Assembly (NCBI GenBank): GCA_964036295.1
Contig: OZ038467.1
Span: 16,713,670 to 16,777,669, forward strand
DNA: 64,000 bases
Direction: 5' to 3'
Origin: Plumapathes pennacea
Taxonomy: Eukaryota; Cnidaria; Anthozoa; Antipatharia; Myriopathidae
Part shown: in pieces, positions 1 to 10,090 of the stretch
Numbering within the stretch: position 1 is the stretch's first letter
Layout of the letters: every line of letters starts with the position of its first letter
Program-made: the position numbers and the translations under genes
The notes under the pieces: model-generated
Seen by the model: the letters and a program-made list of their open reading frames with translations, nothing else
Databases searched by the model: none
Told to the model about the DNA's origin: nothing

Positions 1-624
1 CCTGTGCTTCATGTTTAGAGCCCAGTATGGGAAGCGAGCATGTGAGGCAAACCTCCAACGAAAGCGGCCATCAGTTTCTTGGTCAGCATACTTCATCAGG
101 TGCTTGAATGAGTCAGCTAAAGATACAGCCCTCTTTCGCCCTTGGTTAGTCGGGTCACCTTTTCCATATGGGAAGAGTGTGGGAAAAGCCATAGAAGCCA
201 GGCCTGCGGTCTTGAACTCATTGATGGAGTTTCCAGTGACTGATGGCCATTCTAATGGATCTTGTCCATCAACAGCTGATCTGATTGCATCCTGATCTGG
301 CTTTTTGTGGAGTGGGAGAGGAAGGAAACTCCTCGAAACTTCATTATCTCCATCAGCATCCTCTTGTGTATCAGGGGGTACATCTGGGTTATTTGTGACT
401 TCTTTCTCTTCTTCATGGGCTGTGTCATCATTGTCCTCAACCATTAGCAGACCACTTGGAACATCATCTTCAGGCAGTTGTTGCAGTGATTTGTGGTCGA
501 TGATAATGTCCTTGTAGTATGGATTGTTGGCCTTGAGCCACTGAATAGCATCCAAGACTCGCTTGCGGCGCACTCTATAGTCTTTATGAGTGTTATCTAA
601 TAAATAATAGAGGCCAATTCTTTC
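1..624 (-). CDS. Helitron-type Rep/helicase protein, second exon (partial, runs off the window)
   Basis: Reading leftward from 624, the minus strand is open to the window edge. It encodes the segment that follows the DUF6570 region in Helitron-like proteins: a stretch with RRKRVLDAIQWLKANNPYY, then a region ending RFASHARFPYWALNMKH at the edge. From family knowledge this leads into the HUH Rep nuclease and PIF1-type helicase, which would lie left of the window. A splice acceptor (TTTTTAG) precedes the open segment at 624. A strong donor (CAGGTAAG) ends the upstream exon at 1097. Simple joining of these two sites does not keep one frame, so either another site is used or this copy is damaged. 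Function inferred: rolling-circle transposition. The family call is confident, the exon boundary moderate. Confidence 0.82.
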
Positions 625-1096
625 CTAAAAACACTGCTGTAGATGCTTTCTGTATATGGCATAAAAACAAATGCACATCATCATATGGACAGCTAAAGAA
701 ACTTCACTGCATAAATCATAAATCACTGTAAATTAATTAGGCACTGATACTGTAGTAAAAATTGGCAAATATTCTAAAAAACAAACTACAGCTTTTGCAA
801 TGGTAAATCAAAGTACAAACACGTGTATACGGTATTGTGTTCTCTTCGATCCTTGTGTATGAAAATGCAGCAAATAATAAAACACATTTAGTGGTCTGAT
901 AAACATGAGTTCAGATTCAAAATTTTTTGGAACATTAAGGAACAAAATATCACCATGTATTGTTTGTTCAGCTGTTATTCGTTGAAAATAAACAATGACA
1001 AAGAGTGGCCAATTTGGCCATCAATACACAGAATCAAAAAATATAAATACATGTACAACAACCATAAAACCCATACAGAATAGTTTCAATTCTTAC
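625..1096 (-). other. Presumed intron of the Helitron gene
   Basis: AT-rich sequence between a strong donor at 1096 and an acceptor at 625-626. No coding potential is seen on either strand. Confidence 0.5.
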
Positions 1097-2294
1097 CTGA
1101 CCCTTGCTTCCTGATGATAAGAACGGGTAGATCACTCACATTGGCTGGAAGAGTGCTGAGAAATCCCTGAACATCCTGTGGCAAGTTGAGGACATTACCT
1201 TTGTACCCACGCTGGCCGCCGTGTTTCCTGTAAACACACATGATGGGGAAAGCTCTGGCGATCAACATTTCCTCTACTTCGGTGAGGTCCTGTAGTTCTG
1301 CAGGCACTGTTCCAGGATCCATGTCGTTGTCAGCCGAGAACAATCGACACGAAGTCGTTTTGTCGCGCTTGCACCTGGTGCAAGTGTAGTTCTGCTCAGA
1401 CATGCTTTGGTTGGTGATCGACCATGTTTCTTTGCATACCTTGCAGCGTAAGTGTCGGAGATTTTCCTCAAAGCGGTGAAAGGCAGTGAGTTCTTCCCGC
1501 ACCCATTCTTGTTCGTTAAATGGAGGAGTTTCTGGATTTGCCCATCCACGGTTATGCAAATATTGTTGTTTCTGTCTGCGACGTCTTTCGACAACTGCAG
1601 CACGTTGTTGTCGGCGTCGAGTGTTGGCTCCATTTTGAGCTTGAAGCCTGCGGGTATTCTGTTCAGACGATTCATTGGCACGTCGAGAAGCTACTCGCTG
1701 GCGATTGGATTCTCTTTGCGGAGTTCTCTGCTTGGCCCGCCTTTGTTTCTGAAGTTCCCGATTTGCTTTCAAGCGTTGTTCTCTTTGTGGAGTTATTTCT
1801 TTGGCCCGCTTTTCTTTCTGAAGCTCCCGTTGTGCTTTCAAGCGTTGTTCTCTTTGTGGAGTTTTTTCTTCGAGCCGCTTTTCTTTCTGAAGCTCCCGTT
1901 GTGCTTTCAAGCGTTGTTCTCTTTGTGGAGTTTTTTCTTCGAGCCGCTTTTCTTTCTGAAGCTCCCGTTTTGCTTTCAAGCGTTGTTCTCTTTGTGGAGT
2001 TTTTTCTTCGAGCCGCTTTTCTTTCTGAAGCTCCCGTTGTGCTTTCAAGCGTTGTTCTCTTTGTGGAGTTTTTTCTTCGAGCCGCTTTTCTTTCTGAAGC
2101 TCCCGTTTTGCTTTCAAGCGTTGTTCTCTTTGTGGAGTCTTTTCGTCGGCACGTGATTGTCGTCCTTTCTCTAGACGTATTTGGCGCTGTTCGATCGTTT
2201 CACGATTTCGCCTTGCCCGTGCCTGTTCCCTTCTCTTTTGAAGACGAGCTTCGCGAGACCGTTCTGTTTCAAGTTTTCTAGTTTTCAAATTCAT
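1097..2294 (-). CDS. Helitron protein N-terminal exon: coiled-coil repeats plus DUF6570-like zinc region
   Basis: The start is the ATG at 2294 (MNLKTRK); upstream in-frame codons before it include no better start. The first ~70 residues are very basic. Residues ~65-205 are six near-identical 23-residue units (core TPQREQRLKA) rich in R, K, E and Q, predicted as a long charged helix or coiled coil. After more basic sequence comes a cysteine motif (CKVCKETW...YTCTRCKRD) and then NNMDPG-type and VEEMLIARAFPIM segments, which are the signature of the DUF6570 region at the front of Helitron helicases. The exon ends at a strong GTAAGA donor. It probably works with the 1-624 exon as one protein. The repeats likely expand and contract by unequal exchange. 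Transposon gene, not a host gene. Confidence 0.85.
1755..2145 (-). repeat. 69-bp coding tandem repeat inside the Helitron exon
   Basis: About six copies of a 69-bp unit (23 codons) lie head to tail. Units alternate between two variants, ending in RAKREL-like or RAQREL-like forms. Because 69 is a multiple of three, the array stays open in several frames, which explains long open frames on the opposite strand that I do not annotate. Confidence 0.9.
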
Positions 2295-2707
2295 TTTTGT
2301 GAACGCAGTTATGTACAATATTGTTGCTTCGTTCAAATCTTTCTTAAAAATATGGCGGTGACGCTAGTCGATAATGATTACGTCATTGCCTTATTTGGAC
2401 ATTGCCTTAGGCACCTGGCCTAAAAAGGTCGCATCGCACAAACACACAAACACACAAACACACGAACATTAGATTTCGAGATGGCGACGCGCTTGGAGTC
2501 TTCAAATGAGCCGACTATGCTGCATTAGCGTCGTAAATATTTCCCTCACTTCGTTCGGGGATTATGTACATAAAAAAATAATTTACTATTAGGGGACCAT
2601 ACAGCACATTTGTTACCCCCACTAAACTTCAATAGCAATCCAGCCCCAACCCTGCATGACATCCCTTTCATAACTACATATAATAACATTTTTTGTTTAA
2701 TACTTAC
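2295..2707. other. Spacer with a CACAAA-type simple repeat at 2434-2464
   Basis: Holds the upstream region of the Helitron gene and a short array of ACACAAAC units. The segment at 2463-2490 (GAACATTAGATTT, then GAGATGG) recurs with two or three changes at 19288-19315. No gene is recognised. Confidence 0.5.
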
Positions 2708-5700
2708 TTTCAATTAAGTCCCTCCTGCCTGGGCTTAGTGCAGGCCTTGACTTGTGAGTTTTATTACACTGGAAGCCAGTGACAGATGATGCCTTGAGGT
2801 CTTCCAATGTAAATAGTTTTAAAGCCAAGGCCTCGCAAGCAACCTTGGCATCTGCTGTGTTGTCAATTGTCGCTGTTAATTCTGCCTAATTGAAGATGTT
2901 GAGATACAAATCACAATATATAATAATTAATTAATTGGTTAAGTCACTGCAGTATTTTAGATAATTTTATTGTATTAACATGATCATATAAAGTTAAACA
3001 GTTCACTGTCAAAGTCTTCACTGCAGTAACGTCTGAATTTGGCTTATAAAATATTTTTATACCCCAATTTTTCCTTAGCGACCCCATTATATTGCTTTCT
3101 CCCGTTGTTTTTGACCTCCGATAAGCGTCATTCTAGTGTGCACCCAAAGAGCAAATATCTAAGTAAAATGTAATTTAAACTCTTGCAGAAAAAAGCACAA
3201 AAAAAGGGGAAAGTGATAGAGTGTATTAATATGACGTGACATACTGCAATACGGCTAGTACACTCGCTGGCTTGATTTCTTTCTCGAGTGACTGTATAAT
3301 CTAGCTATCAAGAGGGTCATTTAGGCCGTACCTTGATATGACCGCCATACAGCGGCGTGGCTGGTTCACTGCTACTCGTTTCCCCTTCATTCTTCGCATG
3401 CTGCAAATAAATAAAAAAATACGAAGCTCAGGCAATCAGTATTACCAATAACTGGTTTAAAGTGTTGCTTCAAGCTGTAAAAACTACAACAACAACGTAT
3501 CTTAAGGGGTACTTTGACCAAAATCGGACCACTTTGAAATACTATTTTAACCACTTTAAATGAAAGTGTATGGTATGAATAGCAAAATGTCCCAAAAACA
3601 TTTTTTTCAGATGTAAGACTCCCGAGATATATTAATTCAAAGGAGGCTAAAACGCCTGTCCGCCATGTTGGCCATGAATAAATATTTCGGGCCAGCGGTT
3701 TACCACTCTGACGTCATCTTACCAACGAGACGCGGACTTCACACACATTTCTTTGCAAATGTCTTCGAATGAGAGCAAACTTTCATTGATAATTTCTTCG
3801 AATTCTTCTTTTTTATCGACTCACGAGTCATTATTAGATGTTTCACATGTACATTCAAGTGTTGAAGGCAGTACGTTTGCGTACGACGACAGTCTTTGAA
3901 CCAGTTGCCACGGAAGAAGAACTAGCGGTGTGCGTCGAGCAAGTCACAGTCGAAGAAGAACAAGAAGCCGAATTCAAAAAGAGATTCAGCCGAGAAGTAA
4001 ATTTTGGAACGTGGTAAGACTATTATTAATGTATCACGCTTGAGAACTCGGAAATTTTCAAAGACGGTAGCGCTCAAATTACTGCAAAATCAACATGAAT
4101 ATTTCGATTCTATCAAAACATTTCAATTCTATTAAAACATCGAAGAACTAGCGGCGTACGTCGAGCAAGTCACGGTCGAAGAAGAAGCCGAATTCAAGAA
4201 AAGATTCAGCCGAGAAGTAAATTTTGGAACGTGGTAAGACCATTATTAATTTTAACACACTTCAGAACTCGGAAATTTACGAAGTCAGTAGCACACAAAC
4301 TACTGCAAAATCAACATGAACTTTTCGATTCTATCAAATTATTGAAAGATCTAGTAAATGCATGGGTTTTAATGTAAAGTGAAATTCATAGATCGTATAC
4401 AGTGCCACTATTTTGAATAAATACAATTACGTTGATTTGACATGCCGACTGTTGTGTGATTCTGCCCGGCGTTGTGTCTATATGAAAAGCCGCCGTCTAG
4501 CTAACTTGACCGTTTTATTAAGCTACAACAATCACACTGAAACACCGCCTTTTTGTATTCACTAGCGCTTGTAAAAGTATAGCTTTTAGTTGCATCAGTC
4601 CGAAAAGTGCTTCAAATTTACTCGAATGGACTCATAACAAGTTGTCACGCCGCCACAGCGTGCGATGTGCGATGAAAACAAAAGTTCAGTTCTTGCAATT
4701 TCTGCTAAACGAAACATCTAAGAAAGCAGTTTGATGACAGTTTGCAAATTGTGGGACTCTTAAACTGCTCAAACTTCGAAAAAATTCCCTCGTCAAGACT
4801 TACGATGATCTCTTGCACTTTCGCCTCGATCTTTAGTTGCTCTCCAAATTGTGAGGACTGATCCTGGAATCAGTCTGCTGGAGAAAACCTTCTTGGTGGA
4901 GCCTTGAGAAACAGCTCTCTTTGAAATGCTTCGAGCAGACAGAGAAGCGATCACCAGGATTGAAGTTCCTGCGATGAAGTAGCACAAACCGTTCTTCCAC
5001 ATCGCGCACAGCGCTTTATTATTGAGCGAAATGTGAAGGGAAATGCCCTCTTTCGGGTTGGACTTGCTGTCGCAGCCCTGTACTACACACCTACCTGGCA
5101 TGTTGTGCAGTTTTGTTTGAAAATTCCAAATTCTACTTCGATTTCAATCAAGAGTTACACACGCTCTTCTGCAAAACTTCACACTTCCCTTATAGTTGTG
5201 ATACTTTGCGTTGGTAAGATGACGTCACGCCGGTCTCTCCAATCCCCACTCGGAATTATCGATTTATTCACGGCTCAAGAAAAACAGAGGTCAAAAAGTG
5301 GCACTTCCAAAAATAATTTCGACAAACGGTTTGGTAGGATTGTCAGTGGTGTGCTAAAGATTGTTTTTGACTGTTTTTAATTGAATTTAAGTGATGGTCC
5401 GATTTTGGTCAAAGTACCCCTTTAAACATGGTGAATACAGACACTCGTTGGTGAAACAAAATCTTAATCTGTGGCAATAAACATACCCACGTGACAACAG
5501 CCAGTCAGCGTCTGGCTTGTCGATCCTCGAGAAGGGAGAATTGAGTTATTGGTCACACAGATGATAAACCGAGTAATTCTGTACTTACTCTCTTCAATTT
5601 TCTCTTTACACGATCGAGCTCCCCTTCCACAACACTCAACTTGGTGGAGAGTGGCTGGAGAAGGGGGGCGCAGCTTTGGCACGGTCTGCAGGCACTGACC

Positions 5701-7669
5701 GAGAACGGATCAGGCGCAGCTGGCTCCACCGACAGTATGTTTTGGGGAAGTGGCTGCTCCAGATCATCCACGTTAAAATCTGAGCAGTGGCTCAGACTTG
5801 CTTGGATGGAGAAGCGCTGCTCTGGTTGAGCGGGAGGTGTCAGGGTCCACGGTTCCGTAGAAAACGAATCTGTGAACAACTGTGATGACTGCTGCTTGCA
5901 GGAAGAGGCCGGCGGCTGAGAGGAAGAGGCAGGGGTGGACGTGCTTGGCAATAGCATTGCCTTCACTCGGGCTGCATTTTCAGTCGCTATCAGACTAGCA
6001 TTGCTGCTCCCGGTCTGCAGGCTAGTTTCTTTTGTCTTTGTTTTCTTCACTCCGCGGCCGGCCGGGGATGTTTTGTCCTCAGCCGCCAACCTCTTCGCCG
6101 ATGGCTTTTGTTGCCGTTGTCGTGGCTGCAAGGCTGCTACAGTGGCGGTTGTCTCAGCCTCATCCTCATCCTCGCCATCGCTTGTGGACTCCACCAAGGC
6201 TTTGACCTCTTTCTCAGCATCTCTTTTACTTCCTGGTTATTCAGTAAGATGGATCATTTCAAAAATGAAAAAGAATCGTATATGCAGTCATACGGCTATG
6301 AAATATTAAGGTTGTGTCTCGATAATATTATGACTTCCAATTATTAAATCAGTGTTGGTGACTTAAGCAATAAAATGCGTTTAAGTCTTAAACTGCCTTA
6401 ATTTAATCCCTCGATCGTCTGTAAAAAATAAGGCCGGAAGTCGGCGTCAAATATTATGCCTGTCATCAAAAACTTATAACCGCAGCGTGGCTTATGCAAG
6501 CTGTAATTAGCTTTTTTGCCAACTATTTGGATGACCTATCTGATATCTAAATTACGTCCAATTAAATCCTAACGTGACTCAGTAGCTCTTCTAGTTTATA
6601 CCGCTGGATTCTCGCAACCATTCACGATAAATGTTAGTGGTGTTAGTGAGAATTGATAGTCCAATCCGAGAGCCAGCGATCGTAAAATTGAACATCACGG
6701 GCGAGCTTCTCTCAAATTTCGTCCAACATCATACCACCGTTGAAAAGTAAGTGAAAACAATCTACCAGTACAACAAAGTAATTGTAAGGGCATCCCTTGG
6801 GAAACAATAGAAATCGGAAAACCGTAGCAACATCGAGTCGGCATTGTTATTTAGCCGCGGTGCTAAGTCAAAACTAGAACAAATTTAGCTTTTGTTTGAC
6901 TGAAAAGCCGATAATTTCACTTTGAGATAAACAAAGATAATGGGCATATTTTCTGAAACACGTACAGAGTTCAAACAACACATGATATGGCCAGAACTAA
7001 GTCATCAAACTAATAAATTTGCACGCTTTTTTAGTGGATGATGAAACTCCACACGCAAAAGAAACGACTTATAAGTTTGTTGCACTTTCATTTTTCGAAA
7101 ATTCTTGAAGGAACTATTCTCGATTTGACCAGTTGAAAGAAGAGTTTATAAAGGAAATTGCCTATCTGACATTGGAGACTCCAGTTTTTTAGCCATTAAA
7201 AATTCTTTACTGACAGCGTAATACTTAAATTTAATTAAACGTGTTTCTAACCCCATTCAGCGAAATATCGGAAACCACTAAACTAATTTGCTCCCGGTTT
7301 AAACCTGGCTGGTACTAAAACCGAACCGTTATCATCTGCGTACATGAACCTGCATGAACGTTTTGACACTGCTCAACATAATGAGCGCTGACGGAAAATT
7401 ATATCTGACTTTGTCCAAATGCATAAGAAAAGCGTCATTATCGAAACTATCATAGTAAATTGATAGATATTTTTAAGCACTTACCGCAGACAGCCATGAC
7501 CGTTCCTTCAAACAGCATTGGTCGCTTCTGGGTGTACACCCTGTATGTGACATTTGTCACCCTCCTTTGGCGCATTTGGATCATCTAAAATGATCTTGTC
7601 TGCAGGTTGGGCGTCGACCCCCCATGTCCCCCAACCGACAACAATAAACTTTGTTGCTTTCTTAGACAT
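2708..7669 (-). CDS. BEN-domain-like protein gene (four exons, frame break in exon 1)
   Basis: Exons on the minus strand: 7485-7669, 5589-6232, 3332-3400 and 2708-2885, each with GT-AG borders and matching phases (phase 1, then 0, then 0). Exon 2 encodes a low-complexity acidic and Ser/Pro-rich region ending in a short coiled coil (ELDRVKRKLKR). Exon 4 holds FTLEDLKASSVTGFQ...RPALSPGRRDLIE, which resembles the start of a BEN domain, a DNA- and protein-binding fold in chromatin factors and some mobile elements. The domain's end is not found, so the last exon lies elsewhere or is missing. In exon 1 the reading from ATG 7669 shifts by one base near the GGAGGGTGAC stretch (~7560). An alternative ATG at 7592 stays in frame to the end of the exon. 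The gene could be a host gene or TE-derived. Confidence 0.6.
3759..4013 (+). pseudogene. Transposon first exon, frameshifted
   Basis: From ATG 3759 an acidic, Ser-rich frame runs to about 3896, where the reading must shift by one base (around CTTTGA) to enter the next open stretch. That stretch (EELAVCVEQVTVEEE...FSREVNFGTW) ends at a GTAAGA donor at 4014. The end of this exon, where a Trp codon is split by the donor, resembles the exon before a cysteine-rich C-terminal domain in THAP/P2RX7-like transposon proteins, but that second half is absent. Product unknown. Confidence 0.4.
3914..4345 (+). repeat. Imperfect tandem duplication of the transposon exon and donor
   Basis: Two copies (about 3914-4140 and 4141-4345) share the acidic exon end, the same splice donor and the following intron start, with small indels. 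The second copy lacks the start codon part. Confidence 0.75.
4793..5101 (-). CDS. THAP zinc-finger ORF of the transposon (truncated)
   Basis: Starts MPGRCVVQGC and continues to EGISLH and a Trp ~16 residues later, which fits the first half of a THAP domain (Cys-x4-Cys, then a G-I-S-L/F-H motif and a conserved Trp). THAP domains bind DNA and are common at the N-terminus of transposases and of host proteins derived from them. The second Cys/His pair and AVPTIF-type end are not seen; after ~40 residues the sequence no longer resembles the family, probably because it reads into an intron or decay. The start ATG at 5101 is clear. Confidence 0.65.
   Translation of the reverse strand: MPGRCVVQGCDSKSNPKEGISLHISLNNKALCAMWKNGLCYFIAGTSILVIASLSARSISKRAVSQGSTKKVFSSRLIPGSVLTIWRATKDRGESARDHRKS
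6233..7484 (-). other. Intron 1 of the BEN-like gene
   Basis: About 1.25 kb of AT-rich sequence bordered by GTAAGT and an AG acceptor with compatible phase. No ORF or repeat structure is recognised. Confidence 0.55.
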
Positions 7670-7803
7670 CACACAGAACAGCAATTAACTCACTCGTTTA
7701 AAAATTTCAATCCAAAGGTGGTCGGCCAAAAGTCCACATCACACGTCACAGGTTTGCACGTGAGCTAAAATGACAGGAACCTATCATAGCTCGAGTTAAG
7801 ATC

Positions 7804-7811
7804 TATTTATA
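7804..7811 (-). promoter_or_regulatory. Candidate TATA box of the BEN-like gene
   Basis: TATAAATA on the minus strand, about 135 bp upstream of the ATG at 7669 and about 50 bp downstream of the heat-shock element. The spacing fits a normal metazoan core promoter. Confidence 0.5.
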
Positions 7812-7859
7812 AACCCATCGTGTGCCTCCACGTGAGTAATCTAAAAATTTTCTGTAAAC

Positions 7860-7877
7860 TTCCAGAAATTTCTAGAA
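7860..7877. promoter_or_regulatory. Perfect four-unit heat-shock element
   Basis: Reads TTC CA GAA AT TTC TA GAA: four alternating 5-bp nTTCn/nGAAn units in exact register, the binding consensus for HSF trimers. It lies ~190 bp upstream of the BEN-like start codon. A weaker pair is at 7966-7984. Binding is inferred from the consensus only. Confidence 0.55.
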
Positions 7878-8860
7878 CTAGTGAAATGCCCATAAAATTG
7901 ACAAACAAGTAAAGAGCCAATCACCATTAAACTAGCATGGGCGTACCACGTCCACGTTCTGCAAATTCCAGGGAATTTCCAGAATCTCTCCGATTTGAAA
8001 AATACGGTTCATAAAACCAGCTCACTCGGTAAAATACTGACACAAAGCAACTTTTGGTGTTTGTCCAAATAGAGCCTTAGCAGGGAAGGGAAGCACCTAG
8101 ATGAAAGAAAAATGAATAGCGACGTGCATACGTTCACTTCGTCCGCGTGGTGGAGGAAGGCGTGGTACGTTGGAAATGCGAATTATGCAGGAATCGTTTA
8201 TCCTCCAAGCAGCGTGTTATTTCTCATTTGATGAACAGCCATGGCATACCTGAACCAGTCATGGAGAATGATACAGGAGGAAGAGAAGGAAACCCTCGTT
8301 CGCGAACCACTCAGTGGAGAAGAACACGTCTGACGGCGGATCACCCGTTGCTCAATGAAGAAGGCGGCACGAATCATGCTTGGAGCTGTTTACCACTTCA
8401 ATGATTCAAGTTCAGCAGCGGTTCCATTGGACCAGTCATCAACTGAAAATGATCTATCTGACTCAGGGGATGATCCCGCGGATACATCCGAGTCTTATGA
8501 TAGCGACTTGTCGGAATCGTCAAGTGACAGCGAAGAGGAACTGACGTCGGGTGAAAGGGAACTTGTGGAGCCACAAGAAAAAACGCTCGCACCTTCTCCA
8601 ATCAGGAAAGGGCATGCATGACTGTCCTTTCTTTTGTAACGAGACACCGGCTCAGTGCAGAAGCTGGGAAGGACTTGGTCCATCTTGTAAAGGTCACCTG
8701 CCCAGGAAGTGAAGTGTTTGCTTCAATGAACTACAATCTTGTTCAAGAAGTATGTGGGAAGTGCGAAATTCTGGCACACGATGTATGCGAGAAGTGTTTC
8801 AGCCTCTTCCCGCAAGAACCAGAAACCTGCATTTGTGCGACGGATGGCTGCGGAGGGTAG

Positions 8861-9543
8861 GTCTTTCATATTTATTACTCGAAATAAAGGGCGCGAAAAT
8901 TAAAAACGCGAAGTTAGTACTCCATTATATATGATTAAAATACGACTTTTTTTCGTCGTTACTAAAAGAAAAGCAAATGGACTGATGATAGTGAACCGGC
9001 TATAGATGATCTAAGCTGTTGTGTTACAGGTCGGAAGCCTGCTTAATGTAACGTCTTTGCATCAGATTAGGGTTGACCATCAAAATGTTTCAATAGAAGT
9101 GTTACAGCCATAAAGAGATGATACTGGTGCAAAATGTAATTCTAACAACCATGTAAAACTACTAATTTATGTATATAATTTATTACTTTAATCCTAAGTT
9201 TTCTGTGGATAAACGTTACACATGCCTACGTACACTCAAAAACTTGTAAAACTTGAAGTTTTTGTTTACCTTGACTCTATTGGAACTGCATATAAACAAT
9301 ACTGAAAACCATTTACTAAAAATGGTCTAATAGTGACAATCTTTATAGCTGTCTTCAAAATCCTGAGGTTTATTTGATGTGTTATCCATGTTTTGCCTGT
9401 GTGGTATGAGTCATTTTAATCAGAAACACACAAACAAAGAAATTAATTTAAGTCGATAAACGGCAGGAAAAATATTGCAGAATCTCATGCTTTACTTCAT
9501 GTTCAATGGAAAATGTCTTCTGATAAAGCTATAAAATTTACAG
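8861..9543 (+). other. Intron of the CACTA-like remnant
   Basis: AT-rich, bordered by GTAGGT and TTTACAG. No coding signal. Confidence 0.45.
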
Positions 9544-9875
9544 GCTGAAAAACTTAAAAAATGCCCAAGGCTGTCAGATTGCTGGCAAGGCACGCAGTTT
9601 CACAGCGGGGATACCACAAACAGTGATGGACAAGATAAGAGAGGCAGTGGGCCATGCTAGCATGAAAGTCGCAAGAATCGTAATGAAGGGGCAAGTTTTC
9701 TTTTCAAAAGAATACTCCCGAATGACAAGACGGAATGCTTGTGTGGTTCTTTTTACGGATGGAAGAATTGGTGAGGTTCAGTTCTTTGTTTGGAACAGAG
9801 AGTCTGGAACCTCAGCAGCAGTCTTCAAAGAACTACAGCCTGATGCAAACCAATCATTCTTTTTTGATGATGCCG

Positions 9876-9884
9876 GCCAGCATA
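9876..9884. repeat. Left 9-bp target-site duplication of the giant element
   Basis: GCCAGCATA, identical to 37469-37477 on the far side of the element. Confidence 0.9.
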
Positions 9885-9980
9885 TACCCTGGGTGCCAGA
9901 GGTTCCTCGCTCTCGGCAGCCGCGAGAGGCTGGGGGCGAGGCGGGCCGAAGCGAGGGAACCTCTGGGCGCGACGTGTCAC
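9885..9980 (+). repeat. Left terminal inverted repeat (96 bp) of the giant element
   Basis: Begins TACCCTGGGTGCCAGAGG and ends CGCGACGTGTCAC. It contains an internal imperfect palindrome (CCAGAGGTTCC near the outer end, GGAACCTCTGG near the inner end), so each terminus could fold into a hairpin. It is strikingly GC- and CpG-rich against AT-rich surroundings. Confidence 0.92.
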
Positions 9981-10090
9981 CTATTGTTCTCAGAGACCAA
10001 TTATGAATCGAGTTTTATTCCGCGAGTCAGATTCTGACCCTGGCGCGCTGATTGGCTCGCTCCAAAACCGGTTTGCCCATGCGAGTAAAA

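Larger units (their letters stand above)
3505..5421. mobile_element. 1.9 kb terminal-inverted-repeat DNA transposon with TTA target duplication (PIF/Harbinger-like)
   Basis: The ends are perfect inverted repeats of about 27 bp beginning AGGGGTACTTTGACC, flanked by TTA on both sides (3502-3504 and 5422-5424). A 3-bp TTA duplication is typical of PIF/Harbinger elements. Inside are a plus-strand exon (3759-4013), a partial tandem copy of it, and a minus-strand THAP ORF (4793-5101), but no complete transposase. It lies wholly inside the intron between exons 2 and 3 of the BEN-like gene. I favour a decayed, non-autonomous Harbinger-type element; a P-like element is the alternative because of the THAP domain, but P elements make 8-bp duplications. 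Confidence 0.75.
7670..8146. other. Divergent intergenic region
   Basis: Holds the BEN-like promoter (TATA box and heat-shock element). Nothing else is recognised before the transposon remnant that starts on the plus strand at 8147. Confidence 0.5.
8147..9884 (+). pseudogene. CACTA/EnSpm-like transposon ORF, decayed, interrupted at 9884
   Basis: Three open pieces in two frames can be read as one protein. 8147-8404 has a C2H2-like finger (CELCRNRLSS...HLMNSH). 8355-8621 is an acidic Ser/Asp/Glu stretch. 8618-8860 reads LSFVTRHRLSAEAGKDLVHL and then several CxxC pairs (CGKC, CEKC) before a donor. The next exon starts at 9544 and contains ARSFTAGIP...MTRRNACVVLF and IGEVQFFVW, the order seen in EnSpm/CACTA-type transposon proteins of invertebrates. 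Frame changes near 8350 and 8615 suggest decay. The reading is cut in a His codon at 9884 by the giant element; sequence compatible with its continuation resumes at 37477 and reaches a stop within ten codons. The superfamily call is from motif memory. Confidence 0.5.

Noticed and set aside
1452..2281. Long plus-strand hydrophobic ORFs opposite the Helitron exon
   Set aside because: Antisense shadows of the 69-bp coding repeat.
8147..8404. A host C2H2 zinc-finger gene
   Set aside because: Only one weak finger, and the downstream pieces fit a transposon ORF better, with frame breaks.
9885..9980. The 96-bp ends as two independent insertions of a small palindromic MITE
   Set aside because: A solo MITE would carry its own duplication on both sides. 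Neither inner flank (after 9980 or before 37373) shows GCCAGCATA, while the two outer flanks match each other exactly and the copies are inverted, as expected for one element.
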